DNA of 22,904 nt, from positions 1-22,904 of the forward strand of contig JBCCQN010000131.1 in NCBI GenBank assembly GCA_039024315.1, written 5' to 3'. Origin of the DNA: JBCAWW01 sp039024315. Lineage in GTDB: Bacteria; Bacteroidota; Bacteroidia; J057. The position numbers and the translations under genes are program-made. A model generated the notes under the pieces. That model had not been told where the DNA came from. It was given only the letters and a program-made list of their open reading frames with translations, and did no database searches. Positions 7,506-16,300 of this stretch are shown piece after piece (within the stretch, counting starts at the first letter, position 1; each line of letters starts with the position of its first letter).

Positions 7506-8576
7506 TCAGAGCCCTCTAACGTACTGCATCATCACCACCAATATGATACTTACTACCAAGCCGAGGGTCGCTTTCATCGCATCCAACCCGATGCCTTTGT
7601 GAGTGGCCCTGCTGATTTTCTTGTCATCAAAGCGATAGCGTAATGCATATTCACGTCCAGCAAGCAGGCCAATAAAAACCCAAGTAGTACTCATCGGTAC
7701 ATCATTGAGTTCTTTGAAAAAGAACAACACGATGCCATAAATAAAGTCAATAATGGTGGCGGAGCGGATGTCCTGCGTGTTGGTTTTAGATTTGACGATC
7801 CCTTGGATAGCCCCTCCTCTCTGATAAAAGATATAAGCCAAAAGCCCCAGAATGACCACGAGAGAAGCGATCATTTCCGTAACGCTAACTTTACGTGGGA
7901 GATAGGCATAAATATTGGCAAAGTCTTGGATAAGCCACTGAGACCAAAGAAAACCCGTAGAAACCCATTGGGCGGCAGACCAAAGAAGTCCTTCGCGTGA
8001 GCTGCCTTCTAGCTCCGTTTGATAGAAGCGTCGCTCCAGCCTTTCGGCGATAAGCGTATAGGCGATAATGGCGGTGATAGAAGCTACGGCATAACCCAAA
8101 AGAGATTTGGTCAGCATACTGCTAAACTGGTCTGCCGTGAAAAATTCTATCAGGAACTCTCCAAAACCTCTTGACATATCAAAATTGCTCAAGGAGGCAG
8201 TTCCAAAAAATGTCAATATCAAAAAGGTTGTACTGACCGGTATCCCAAAGCGGGTAATCACTAACAGAATAATCGGCGGCAATAAATACCACCAAGTCAA
8301 AGGATTGGGTAGGGGATAGGCAGGGTTTGCAAAACTGTAGCCTTTGCTTGCATTACCGATAAGCTTCATATAGGAAACATCCCCATCATTTACGATCCAA
8401 CCATAGACCAAGACCACAGTCAAAATAGTCGCGGCGTAGCCCCATAGGAGGTACCAAGGGCGTTTTTCGTTGGAAGTAAGGAAGGTTCCCAAGGTTTGAA
8501 TGACATCATTACCGACTACGGAGTATGCCGCCATAGCAAAGCCTAGGTACATGATGATTTGAGAGCTTGTATCCAT
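7506..8576 (-). CDS. PiT family inorganic phosphate transporter
   Basis: This is a 356-residue polytopic membrane protein of the PF01384 family, which imports phosphate with protons or sodium ions. Both halves of the duplicated PiT signature are visible: GNDVIQTLGTF near residue 23 and ELNDVPMSTTWVFIGLLAGRE in the C-terminal half. The helix GIPVSTTFLILTFFG and its near copy VPMSTTWVFIG fit the inverted repeat of the fold. The length is typical for the short Bacteroidota form. It lies between the phosphatase lipoprotein and the phosphonatase gene on the same strand. It could take up phosphate released outside the cytoplasm by the lipoprotein, or balance phosphate made by the phosphonatase. The 213-base gap upstream (8577-8789) holds a GCACA/TGTGC hairpin at 8726-8739 but no clear promoter. 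Confidence 0.88.
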   Translation of the reverse strand: MDTSSQIIMYLGFAMAAYSVVGNDVIQTLGTFLTSNEKRPWYLLWGYAATILTVVLVYGWIVNDGDVSYMKLIGNASKGYSFANPAYPLPNPLTWWYLLPPIILLVITRFGIPVSTTFLILTFFGTASLSNFDMSRGFGEFLIEFFTADQFSSMLTKSLLGYAVASITAIIAYTLIAERLERRFYQTELEGSSREGLLWSAAQWVSTGFLWSQWLIQDFANIYAYLPRKVSVTEMIASLVVILGLLAYIFYQRGGAIQGIVKSKTNTQDIRSATIIDFIYGIVLFFFKELNDVPMSTTWVFIGLLAGREYALRYRFDDKKISRATHKGIGLDAMKATLGLVVSIILVVMMQYVRGL

Positions 8577-8789
8577 GTGTTGAGTAGTGTGTCAAAAATT
8601 GGTTTCGAGGCTTTGAAGCGACAGATTTAGCTCTCCTTAGCGCTAGATTCCGATTTGGATGGCCGAATATAATGAAATTGTCTCCTCCTATAAAGTGGCC
8701 TTGTGAGTCCGTGGCTTTTCTCACCGCACAATAATGTGCAATGATCATCAAGCTTCTATGACAATCAGATTAAGGAATTGTTAAGATGC

Positions 8790-11609
8790 TCAATCTTCGG
8801 CACCTTCTCTAAGTGGATTACTCTGGCGATTTCGCTCTAATTCACGCTGCTTGTCTGCTTCTTGCATCTCCTTGAGCAAAACCTCAGGATCATCCAAAGC
8901 GGGGGAACCAATCACCGCGCTCCAGTCAAACTCTTCGTCGAAAGGATCAAGTACTTTCTGAGGATCAAAAACCCTAGGATCAAGGGCATAAGCATTGTAA
9001 GGGGTAAAGTCGGGCTTATCGGTAAACAAGTCGCTCAAATCAGTGGCGCCTGCATCATATTGATTGAGATAGGGCGTGCCGAGGATATTCCAGAATGTCT
9101 TGAATATAGAGCCAAAACTATAATGCTGATGCCCTACATAATCGCGCTTGGCGTAGGGCGAAATGACCATCAAAAGGCTGCGGTGGGCGTCAATATGATC
9201 GACCCCGTTTTGAGAGTCATCTTCTGTAACTACGATGGCCATATTTTTCCAATAAGGAGTGTGACTCAGAAACTCCACCAAGCGCCCCAAAGCAAGATCA
9301 TTGTCCATCATATAGCTCTCTCGGTAAGGATAGCCGGCCTGCGGGCGTTCTCCGGCACCATGATCGTTGGGTAGCAGGATAGTCAAGACTTGAGGTAAAC
9401 TATCTTCTCCTTTTCCCCAGCGTTCATCATATTCTTTGAGAAATTGATCGACTCTAAATTGATCAGGGATCGCCATGTTGTAGGTGGGATACTGCTGCGC
9501 AGAACGCTCATACAAAGGCCCTGGCAGCGGATAGTTGACTAGGTAACGAATACCTGTATATTTCATGGTACTATCACTCAGGGAGCCTGCTAATTCCGTC
9601 CCGAAGCCAAAGTTGAAGAAGTTGATTTGGTTACGCTCAAAATGATCCCAAATAGCCCCATGTTCATTATAATCCTCCGGATAGATTGCACCTGTGGAGC
9701 CAACCATCGCAAAATTGCCGGGAGCTTTAGAGTCCATTTTGGGACGGCGTTTACCCCCATATGCGGCTGAAACGTGGGTTTCTACCCACTCATTGGGATA
9801 GGTGTCCACCAGCCAGCGGTGCCCATCGGCGGAGTGATCAGCATCTACGTAGAAGTTATCGGAGATGGCAAATCGACGCGCCAGGGCAATATGATTGAGC
9901 ATGACGTCGCAGTCTTCAATCTGACCGCTGCCATCACGTTTGCTAAAGCTGGCTTTCAAACCATAGCGTGCTAAGCTTGGATCGCCTTTGCCTTTTTTGA
10001 GTTGGCCAAAGACCTCGTCATAAGTGCGGTTTTCTTTGGAGATAAATACGATGTGCTTGATCGGGCTAGCTTTTGCCCCAGGATATAAGGGGATTGGTAG
10101 CTTACTGCTGCTGGCATAGCGAGCATCCGAAGCCTTCCTGATGGCAAAATTCTGCTCGACTGCTTGTTGGGTGAGGGCTTTTAATTCTTGTTCATCAGGT
10201 ATATCCATGACAGTGATAGAACCCTTCATTAAGCCACCGATATAGCTGCCCTCTGGCCCCATCTTGAAGTTTGCGCCTCCATTAGGGCCACTGCCGTAGC
10301 CTTTGGCATTAGCGACAATGAGTTGCTGATTATCAGGGCTGACCTCTACTTTGGAGGGAAACCAACCTACTGGGATATGACCGATTACCGCTAGCTTTTC
10401 CACATCAATGACTCCAATCGCATTGACGCCCGATTCGGCTACATAGAGTCGCTTTTGATCTGGTGAGAGTGCTAAACCAAAGGGGATGGTGCCTCTTTTG
10501 TTGCCCAGCCTAGCATCTAGTTGAAGCTTAATGTTTTTGATGACGGTGTCTTTTGTAATGTCGATCACCGAAATCAAATCATTATTGCCATTGCTGACAA
10601 AGACATATTGGTCTGAGGCCACCAGTGAATTAGGACTGGCGCCACCTACGGCCGGAATCCCTTCCACCTTTTGCCCCACTAATACACCTGTCTTGAACTT
10701 AGCGTTCACCGAAGGTGTGCCGCTAAGATCGACCCGCCAAACCGAAAAGCTTTCTGGGGCATTGGGATCTCCTAGTCCCGGAACATCTGTGCTGTCTGTC
10801 TTTATACCTTTTTTCATCTCCTCAGAACTATAGGCAAAGGCAGGGTAGCGTAAAGAATTTGCTTGCAGATTGCTTGGATCTAGTCCTTCAAGCGCTTGGT
10901 ATTCAAACATACCTACATTGGCGACATAGGCAGATTGCTCATCTGGTGAAAGACAAATACCAAAGGGGTAGCGGCCAGTAGCCACGTTTGCGATAACTTC
11001 CTTCTTCTCTGTGTCGATAATCATCATCCGAAAACCGATTTGATCCACCGCATAGAGACGGGTACCCGCCTGATTGAGAACCATGTCGCCGATATAGCCA
11101 TGGCTATAATCCTGCTCGCCAAAGCTGCGCTTACAATCAATAGAATCAATCCGACTACCGTCCGATAAATTGAAAAGGTAAATCTTATTTTCTTGACCTC
11201 CAGCAACGTACAGGGTCTGGTTGTCAGGACTTACGGCTAAGCCCATAAATACTGCCCCAAGAAGGTCAGCATCATTTTCGGCTCCTTCTGGGACTTGTTG
11301 TACCACAGGATTTTCTCCCGCAAGATCTCGCAGGATGGAGATGGAAAAGGGCTTGGTGCCAGAATTGGCGGTGATGGCAATTTTGCCGTCGGGACTAAGG
11401 GTCAAGCCGTAAGGATGTGGGGCGATGCGATAGGTCTTGCCATGAGGCTTGATGATCCTGCCATTGGGAATGATTGTCTCTCCCGTTTCATCGACCTTGG
11501 CATAAGCGTTCCCCGCAGGGGCCTCAAAAACCCAAGGATCAGAACTCGCTTCCCTATTACAAGCTATGAATAGTAAGTTTGGAATTAACAAGAGTAATAG
11601 TGTGCGCAT
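8790..11609 (-). CDS. Lipoprotein with YncE-like beta-propeller and alkaline phosphatase-superfamily domain
   Basis: This 939-residue protein starts with a lipoprotein signal whose lipobox (LFIAC) places the anchor cysteine at residue 17. Residues about 45-460 form a beta-propeller of YncE type, shown by repeats such as GLTLSPDGK, GLAVSPDNQTLYVAG, GICLSPDEQSAYVAN, GLALSPDQKRLYVAE and VEVSPDNQQLIVAN. From about residue 515 a PF04185-like phosphoesterase domain follows, with SKENRTYDEVFG near 525, LPNDHGAG near 751 and TEDDSQNGVDHIDAHRS near 798, the last two supplying metal ligands. Such fusions are annotated as YncE/alkaline phosphatase bifunctional proteins and should work at the cell envelope on phosphate esters. 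The substrate is unknown; the island suggests phosphate or phosphonate ester release. It follows the PhnZ-like gene by 49 bases, so cotranscription is likely. Three hairpin repeats (9492, 10701, 11504) lie within its frame. Confidence 0.85.
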   Translation of the reverse strand: MRTLLLLLIPNLLFIACNREASSDPWVFEAPAGNAYAKVDETGETIIPNGRIIKPHGKTYRIAPHPYGLTLSPDGKIAITANSGTKPFSISILRDLAGENPVVQQVPEGAENDADLLGAVFMGLAVSPDNQTLYVAGGQENKIYLFNLSDGSRIDSIDCKRSFGEQDYSHGYIGDMVLNQAGTRLYAVDQIGFRMMIIDTEKKEVIANVATGRYPFGICLSPDEQSAYVANVGMFEYQALEGLDPSNLQANSLRYPAFAYSSEEMKKGIKTDSTDVPGLGDPNAPESFSVWRVDLSGTPSVNAKFKTGVLVGQKVEGIPAVGGASPNSLVASDQYVFVSNGNNDLISVIDITKDTVIKNIKLQLDARLGNKRGTIPFGLALSPDQKRLYVAESGVNAIGVIDVEKLAVIGHIPVGWFPSKVEVSPDNQQLIVANAKGYGSGPNGGANFKMGPEGSYIGGLMKGSITVMDIPDEQELKALTQQAVEQNFAIRKASDARYASSSKLPIPLYPGAKASPIKHIVFISKENRTYDEVFGQLKKGKGDPSLARYGLKASFSKRDGSGQIEDCDVMLNHIALARRFAISDNFYVDADHSADGHRWLVDTYPNEWVETHVSAAYGGKRRPKMDSKAPGNFAMVGSTGAIYPEDYNEHGAIWDHFERNQINFFNFGFGTELAGSLSDSTMKYTGIRYLVNYPLPGPLYERSAQQYPTYNMAIPDQFRVDQFLKEYDERWGKGEDSLPQVLTILLPNDHGAGERPQAGYPYRESYMMDNDLALGRLVEFLSHTPYWKNMAIVVTEDDSQNGVDHIDAHRSLLMVISPYAKRDYVGHQHYSFGSIFKTFWNILGTPYLNQYDAGATDLSDLFTDKPDFTPYNAYALDPRVFDPQKVLDPFDEEFDWSAVIGSPALDDPEVLLKEMQEADKQRELERNRQSNPLREGAED
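9492..9509. repeat. Single hairpin repeat in the phosphatase lipoprotein gene (copy 1)
   Basis: CTGC-TGC-GCAG is followed at once by AACGCTC. The stem and loop are identical to the end repeat of element A read in this direction. On the minus strand it encodes ERSAQQ, next to the metal-site half of the phosphatase domain. Confidence 0.6.
10701..10717. repeat. Single hairpin repeat in the phosphatase lipoprotein gene (copy 2)
   Basis: AGCGTT is followed directly by CACC-GAA-GGTG, a perfect four-base stem with a GAA loop. The stem sequence differs from the intergenic copies while the heptamer core and loop type are kept. It lies in the propeller-coding part. Confidence 0.5.
11504..11521. repeat. 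Single hairpin repeat in the phosphatase lipoprotein gene (copy 3)
   Basis: AAGCGTT is followed by CCCC-GCA-GGGG, again a perfect four-base stem with a GNA loop and a third stem sequence. It encodes part of EAPAGNAYA just after the mature N-terminus of the lipoprotein. Confidence 0.55.
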
Positions 11610-11658
11610 ATCGGTAAAGGAATTGCAAATAATTTGAAGACTGTCCTATTGGTAATTC

Positions 11659-12222
11659 TTATTGGAGGTGTCTAAGTAACATCTCTCTATAGGATTCAAT
11701 TGGAGGGATTTTCAATTCAGGGATTTTTGCCTCCTCGTCCCAATGACGCATCCTGATGCTAAGCTCAAAATAAGGACTTAGGCGAAATCTTGCCGCTTCC
11801 TCTTTGTTCATAGGCCCTCCCTGCTGCTTGAGGGTTTCCATGCTGGCCTGAGATAGGTTGCTGAGATACTCAGGATTTACATAGCAGAGGTAGCGTTTTG
11901 CCAGTACGTGCCCTTCTACTAAGGTGGCTACTTTATGTGAAAACCCCTTGGAAAGTAAATACTCAGCCCCCAGGGACTCATGATCTACCACACCAAAATC
12001 GCCCATGCGCTGACTTTCCAGTTGATGGCCGTAGAGATGCCCAATATCATGTAATAAGGCTGCGATGATCACTTCCTCTGTTTGTTTTTCTTCTTGCGCC
12101 AAAAGAGCGGACTGGATCATGTGCTCTGATTGGCTCAGGTTTTCGCCATATTCTTCCTCTCCATAATGCTCAAAGAGAGAGAATATTTCCTCAACGCTTG
12201 CTTGGGCTTCGGTAGTTTGCAT
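11659..12222 (-). CDS. PhnZ-like HD-domain phosphonate oxygenase
   Basis: This 187-residue HD-domain protein matches the phosphonate-operon HDIG family (TIGR03276) that includes PhnZ. PhnZ is a mixed-valent diiron oxygenase that cleaves 1-hydroxy-2-aminoethylphosphonate to glycine and phosphate. The expected metal ligands are present and in register: H34, H58, D59, H81, H105 and D162. H62 of the HDIGH motif is also kept. The PhnZ tyrosine and glutamate that clamp the substrate appear as Y25 and E27 (EEYGEN), one residue closer together than in PhnZ. K109 and R159 match residues that hold the phosphonate. The hydroxylase PhnY, which makes the PhnZ substrate, is not in this window. It is the first gene of a run of four minus-strand genes for phosphorus acquisition. 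TmpB, acting on the trimethylated substrate, is a related possibility. Confidence 0.83.
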   Translation of the reverse strand: MQTTEAQASVEEIFSLFEHYGEEEYGENLSQSEHMIQSALLAQEEKQTEEVIIAALLHDIGHLYGHQLESQRMGDFGVVDHESLGAEYLLSKGFSHKVATLVEGHVLAKRYLCYVNPEYLSNLSQASMETLKQQGGPMNKEEAARFRLSPYFELSIRMRHWDEEAKIPELKIPPIESYREMLLRHLQ

Positions 12223-12599
12223 AGAGGCAAGGTATCGGAGAAAAATTAGAAATGCGTAAATGCTGGATAAACTTTCTGTAAAACCCAGGCTACAAAATTC
12301 ATTTTGCTGTCATCTCCGCCTTATTGGGGAAAATCAAATAAGGTAAATTGATTTCGGTCGAGGATAGCAATATGGACGATCGTTTGGGAGCTCCGGTGAT
12401 TCCCTCAGAAAGAGGAAAATGGATGGTGATCAGCTAAAGAAAAAGGGAGCCCAATGGACTCCCTTATTTTGAAAAACTTTACCAACTACTACTATGAGAA
12501 AATACGTTTTTTATTTCTTTTTTGAGAGATGCTAGTTGAGTAACACCTACACCATAACTTACGGTATATCATTTCTTTAGGTTACATTTTTTATTAAGA
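12223..12599. other. Intergenic region upstream of the PhnZ-like gene
   Basis: This 377-base stretch carries no convincing gene. It holds the presumed promoter region of the PhnZ-like gene (minus strand). It also has a hairpin at 12319-12343 (CCTTATT with AATAAGG), a plus-strand terminator-like hairpin at 12443-12470, and a 13-codon open frame at 12494-12535 that looks like a cut-off signal peptide. No clear TAnnTTTG element was found for the minus-strand gene. Confidence 0.5.
12443..12470 (+). terminator. Terminator-like hairpin with no plus-strand gene before it
   Basis: AAGGGAG pairs with CTCCCTT (12443-12449 and 12459-12465), and an inner CC-AAT-GG extends the stem. A T-rich tail (ATTTT) follows on the plus strand. 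No plus-strand gene lies upstream, so it would end an unannotated short transcript or insulate the next gene. Confidence 0.5.
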
Positions 12600-13089
12600 A
12601 TGCGTAAAAAAGTCAATTTTCGTTTTACCCCTTTGGGGAACGCTTTGCCTGTTCTTGGCTTGCAGGGCAGAGGTGGTTATCCCTGGCGATCCTATGGATT
12701 TTGAAATCGCTGTAGGAGAGTATCGATACCATCTCAGGGGAGCAGTCGAAAGAGACAAAATGGGAGAGGCTGACTTTTATAGAGCAGGAACCTATGTGGT
12801 AGTTCATTTTGAATCTCGGACAGATTCCATACGGCTGGAATTAGCCTATGAAGAAACCCGGGAAAATCACGTGGGCGAATTTCGTGTGAAGCAAATTGAT
12901 GAGGTGGGAGGCTTCCTTACCCTTTTCAAAAATGGAACTGAAAATTATTGGCAGCAAAGTGGTACCATCGCTATTAGCCGGAGTACAGTAGATAGTATAA
13001 TCGGTCGCATGGATAATGTGATTTTGGCTACTCCTTCAGCAGATACGCTCAAATATGTTGAACTGAATGGGGCGTTTATAGCCCTCTAG
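12600..13089 (+). CDS. Small lipoprotein with an apparent one-base frameshift in an A6 tract
   Basis: The downstream frame (open from 12598, nearest usual start a TTG at 12655) encodes an acidic protein with no recognised domain. It lacks a good start codon but codes for a hydrophobic stretch ending in FLAC. An ATG at 12600 is followed by CGT and six A (12606-12611). If one A is removed, the two join and read MRKKSIFVLPLWGTLCLFLAC, a textbook lipoprotein signal with the anchor cysteine at residue 21 and a mature protein of about 141 residues. As written, translation from 12600 runs out of frame. This may be a sequencing error, a recent mutation, slippage during expression, or phase variation. 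The gene is preceded by 377 bases without a gene. A hairpin repeat (12628-12646) lies within the signal-peptide codons. The function is unknown. Confidence 0.65.
12628..12646. repeat. Single hairpin repeat in the lipoprotein signal-peptide codons
   Basis: CCCC-TTT-GGGG is followed directly by AACGCTT. The stem is perfect; the loop read on the other strand is AAA, the only copy that is not GNA. Confidence 0.45.
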
Positions 13090-13394
13090 GCCTTGGGGCG
13101 CGAGCGGTTTACACTTTATTTGTCAGCCAAAGATTATTAAATGGACCTCAGAATAAGGTGCGCTTAGTATTGTTGTCCTCTAAGAGTAGCTTACGAATGA
13201 AACAAATTCGTAATGCATCCACTTTTTATTCAAATCGAAAAAGTTATTCTGCCGATTTTATGGCAGATTCTTTTGAAGACATAATATGTCCCCAAGCTGT
13301 TTCGGTTTCCTCTCTCTACATTCTAGGAATTGTTTATCTTAATATATTGCTTAGGCTTTGCATGTCTTGCAAAATAAAATGCCTCCTCAGCCGT
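13090..13394 (+). other. Leader region before the propeller-cyclase gene
   Basis: The 305 bases are open in the cyclase frame from 13158, but that stretch lacks family features and places a second hydrophobic segment before the real signal peptide, so it is treated as untranslated. A dyad TTTGCA and TGCAAA (13357-13362 and 13368-13373), 22 bases before the chosen ATG, may be a regulatory site. No clear promoter element was found. Confidence 0.4.
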
Positions 13395-16300
13395 ATGAAA
13401 TCGTCTACTTATTCATTGCTTGATTTATTCTCCTGTCCCCTTATTGTAACGCTTGTCTTTGTGCTTGATCTCACAACAATATATGCTCAGGATGCGGGTT
13501 TAGGGATAGAGTCATTCAATGTAAATGATGGTATATGTGATACTCGTGTCAACAGTATCGTGCAGGGACCGTCAGGAATGATATGGATTGCTACTCGAAA
13601 TGGTCTGAGTCGTTTTGATGGGCATAGTTTTAAAAACTATCGTCATAATCCTAATGATTCAACTTCCATCCCACACAACAAATTGGAAACTTTGATGTGG
13701 GATAGCCAAGGAAACCTTTGGATTAGTTTTGCAGAAGGAGGTGATACTGGTATTTCACTTTGCAAGTTCAGTCCTGTAACAGAGATTTTTACCCCTGTAG
13801 ATATTCGGCCTAAAGAGCGTGAGATAGATCCGAATTTGATTATTTCTAGCATGCTAGAGACTCATGACGGCTATCTATGGTTTGGTTTTTGGGGCAAAGA
13901 GACAACCTTGGCTAGGTTGGATCCGAAAAGTAAAGAGCTACGCTACTTTTTTCATGAACCCAATGACCCCAATTCTCTATCTGAGGGGGCTATATTTGCG
14001 CTTTACGAAGATCGAAAACAAACATTGTGGGTCGGAAATGGTGCTTCGTGGATACCCGAGAAAAGGGGTGGTTTGCACCAGTATCATCCTGATAAAGAAA
14101 ACTTTACCCGCTATACAGAAGATCTAAACAATCCTCAGGCACTCCAGGACTTTTCCGTTATGTCAATGTTTGAAGATAGTAAAGGTAACTTCTGGGTTGG
14201 TACTGGGAGTACTGGATTATATCAAATGGATCGTTCTGCAGGTACCTTCCAACATTATCCGGTAAACCTCAATATTGCCGATTCGCTTAGTGGCTTACCT
14301 CCAATTATTGAGTCTATTCACGAGGATATATACGGTCGTTTATGGTTTGGAGCAATGGAGTATAATACCAGTTTAGTGATTTGGGATCCAGTCACTAAAC
14401 AGAAATGGCAGTATAAAAGTGATATTCTCAAAGCGGCAAAGCTACTTGAGGACAATTTTGGAAATATCTGGACAGGGGCTGGGACTACCGCAGGTTTGTA
14501 CAAAATCTCTCCCTTTCCGTTAATTCATGAGGTCTTACTCGATCTAAATAAGCCCTCACAGGATATTCAAGGTAACATGCTTTTGGCATTTACTAACAGC
14601 TTTGACAACCAATTTTGGATCGCAACCGAGAAAGGGATTCATTTGTTCGACCCGCAAACGCGTAAAAATAAAGCTTTTTTTCCGCTCGTTGATCCTCCCC
14701 AATCACCTGAATTATATCATTTCCTCAATCAGGTAGATTTAAACAGTCTCTGGTATCGAACACCTAATAAACTGTTTAAGATCGACCTCCAAAACCCTGA
14801 ATCTTCTTTGAAGCAACCTTTGATTGAGTTTGATACTGCTGCTTCTTTTGTTTTCCTTAATTTCCAAGACGAATTGATTCAATATCAACCCATTGGCGAA
14901 AATCAATGGAATATTACAAAGCTTGACAAAAAGAAAGGTACTTTGCCTAAAATAGGGGGTACTATCTTTTCAAAAGATGGTCTGGCGTACCTATGGGAGG
15001 ATAGAAACGAAAAGGTATGGGTTGCAGGCCCTAAAAAATTAACGATACTCTCCTCTAATTTAAGTGACACCCTAAAAGTTTTTCCCCTGAGCGCTTCCAG
15101 ATTTTGGGAATCCTCAGATGGAACTATCTGGATTGGGACAGATTGGAATGGCCTATGGTCTTATAATCCAGATAACGATAGCCTTACCCAATATGAGAAT
15201 GAACAGGGTCTAATGGGGAGTAGTATATTTGGGCTTTGGGGAGATGAACAAGACAACCTGTGGATTATCACAAATGCGGGATTCTCTTATTATAACGCTG
15301 AGACATTAAACATTGTCAATTTCCCTATTGAGCAATATCCAGCTTACAGTTTGATAATTCCCAATCCAATCGCAATTAGGGAGGACCAAAATGGAAGTCC
15401 GTATTACATTGTCCAAAATCGACTCATCCGACTCAATACAAGGGTAAAAGACCTTCCCATTATCCCCCCCAAAATTACGTTGTGTGAAATCCGCAGTAAA
15501 AAAACCAGCGAACCCCTACTGTACCAAAATACATCTTCTCTAAGTTTTCCCTATGATCAAAATGATCTTAGCATTGAATATGTGGGCATTCATAGTACTG
15601 ATCCGACTAACAACACCTATGCCTATTGGCTAGAGGGGTCCGACAAAGACTGGGTGGATGCTAGAACTGCCCGAGAAGCTAGGTTTAACAATTTGGACCC
15701 AGGGAACTATACTTTTAGGGTAAAATGTAAAAGCAGCCAAGGGAGTTGGAGTGAAGAGGCAAGCATTTTTATTGAAATTCTCCCTCCATGGTGGCAAACT
15801 TGGTGGGCCTACAGCCTATATGTATTTACAGGTGTAGGATTGATTTTTTCATTTATCCGTTGGAGAACGACTTCTTTGAGACGAAAGCAAGAACTTTTAC
15901 GGAAGCGGGTTTTTGAGCAAACTCAGGAAATTCGAGCCGAACAACAGCGTGCCGAGGATTTATTGCTGAATATCCTGCCGCCCTCGGTGGCTAGAGAATT
16001 GAAAGAAAATGGAAAGACCCAACTCGTTTTCTTTGAAGAGGTAAGTATCCTATTTACCGATTTTAAGGGTTTTACCAATATTGTGGCCTCTATTCCTGGT
16101 AGAAAATTGGTTCAGGAACTGGATGAAATCTTCCAAGCTTATGATGACATTATAGAAGAAGTAGGCTTAGAGAAGATACAAACTGTGGGCGATGCCTATC
16201 TAGCTGCCTGTGGAGTGCCCGATCCGGATCCTGATCATGCTAATAAATGCGTCACCGCCGCAAAAAAAATCACAGAATATCTCGAGAAACGCAATCAAAC

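Noticed and set aside
7282..7643. Open frames on both strands across the gap between the phosphonatase and PiT genes
   Set aside because: They lie over repeat element A and run into PiT; residue make-up is not protein-like and the palindromic structure explains the DNA.
13158..13394. N-terminal extension of the cyclase gene to 13158
   Set aside because: The added 79 residues match nothing and precede a proper signal peptide at 13395; a secreted N-terminus should begin at the signal peptide.
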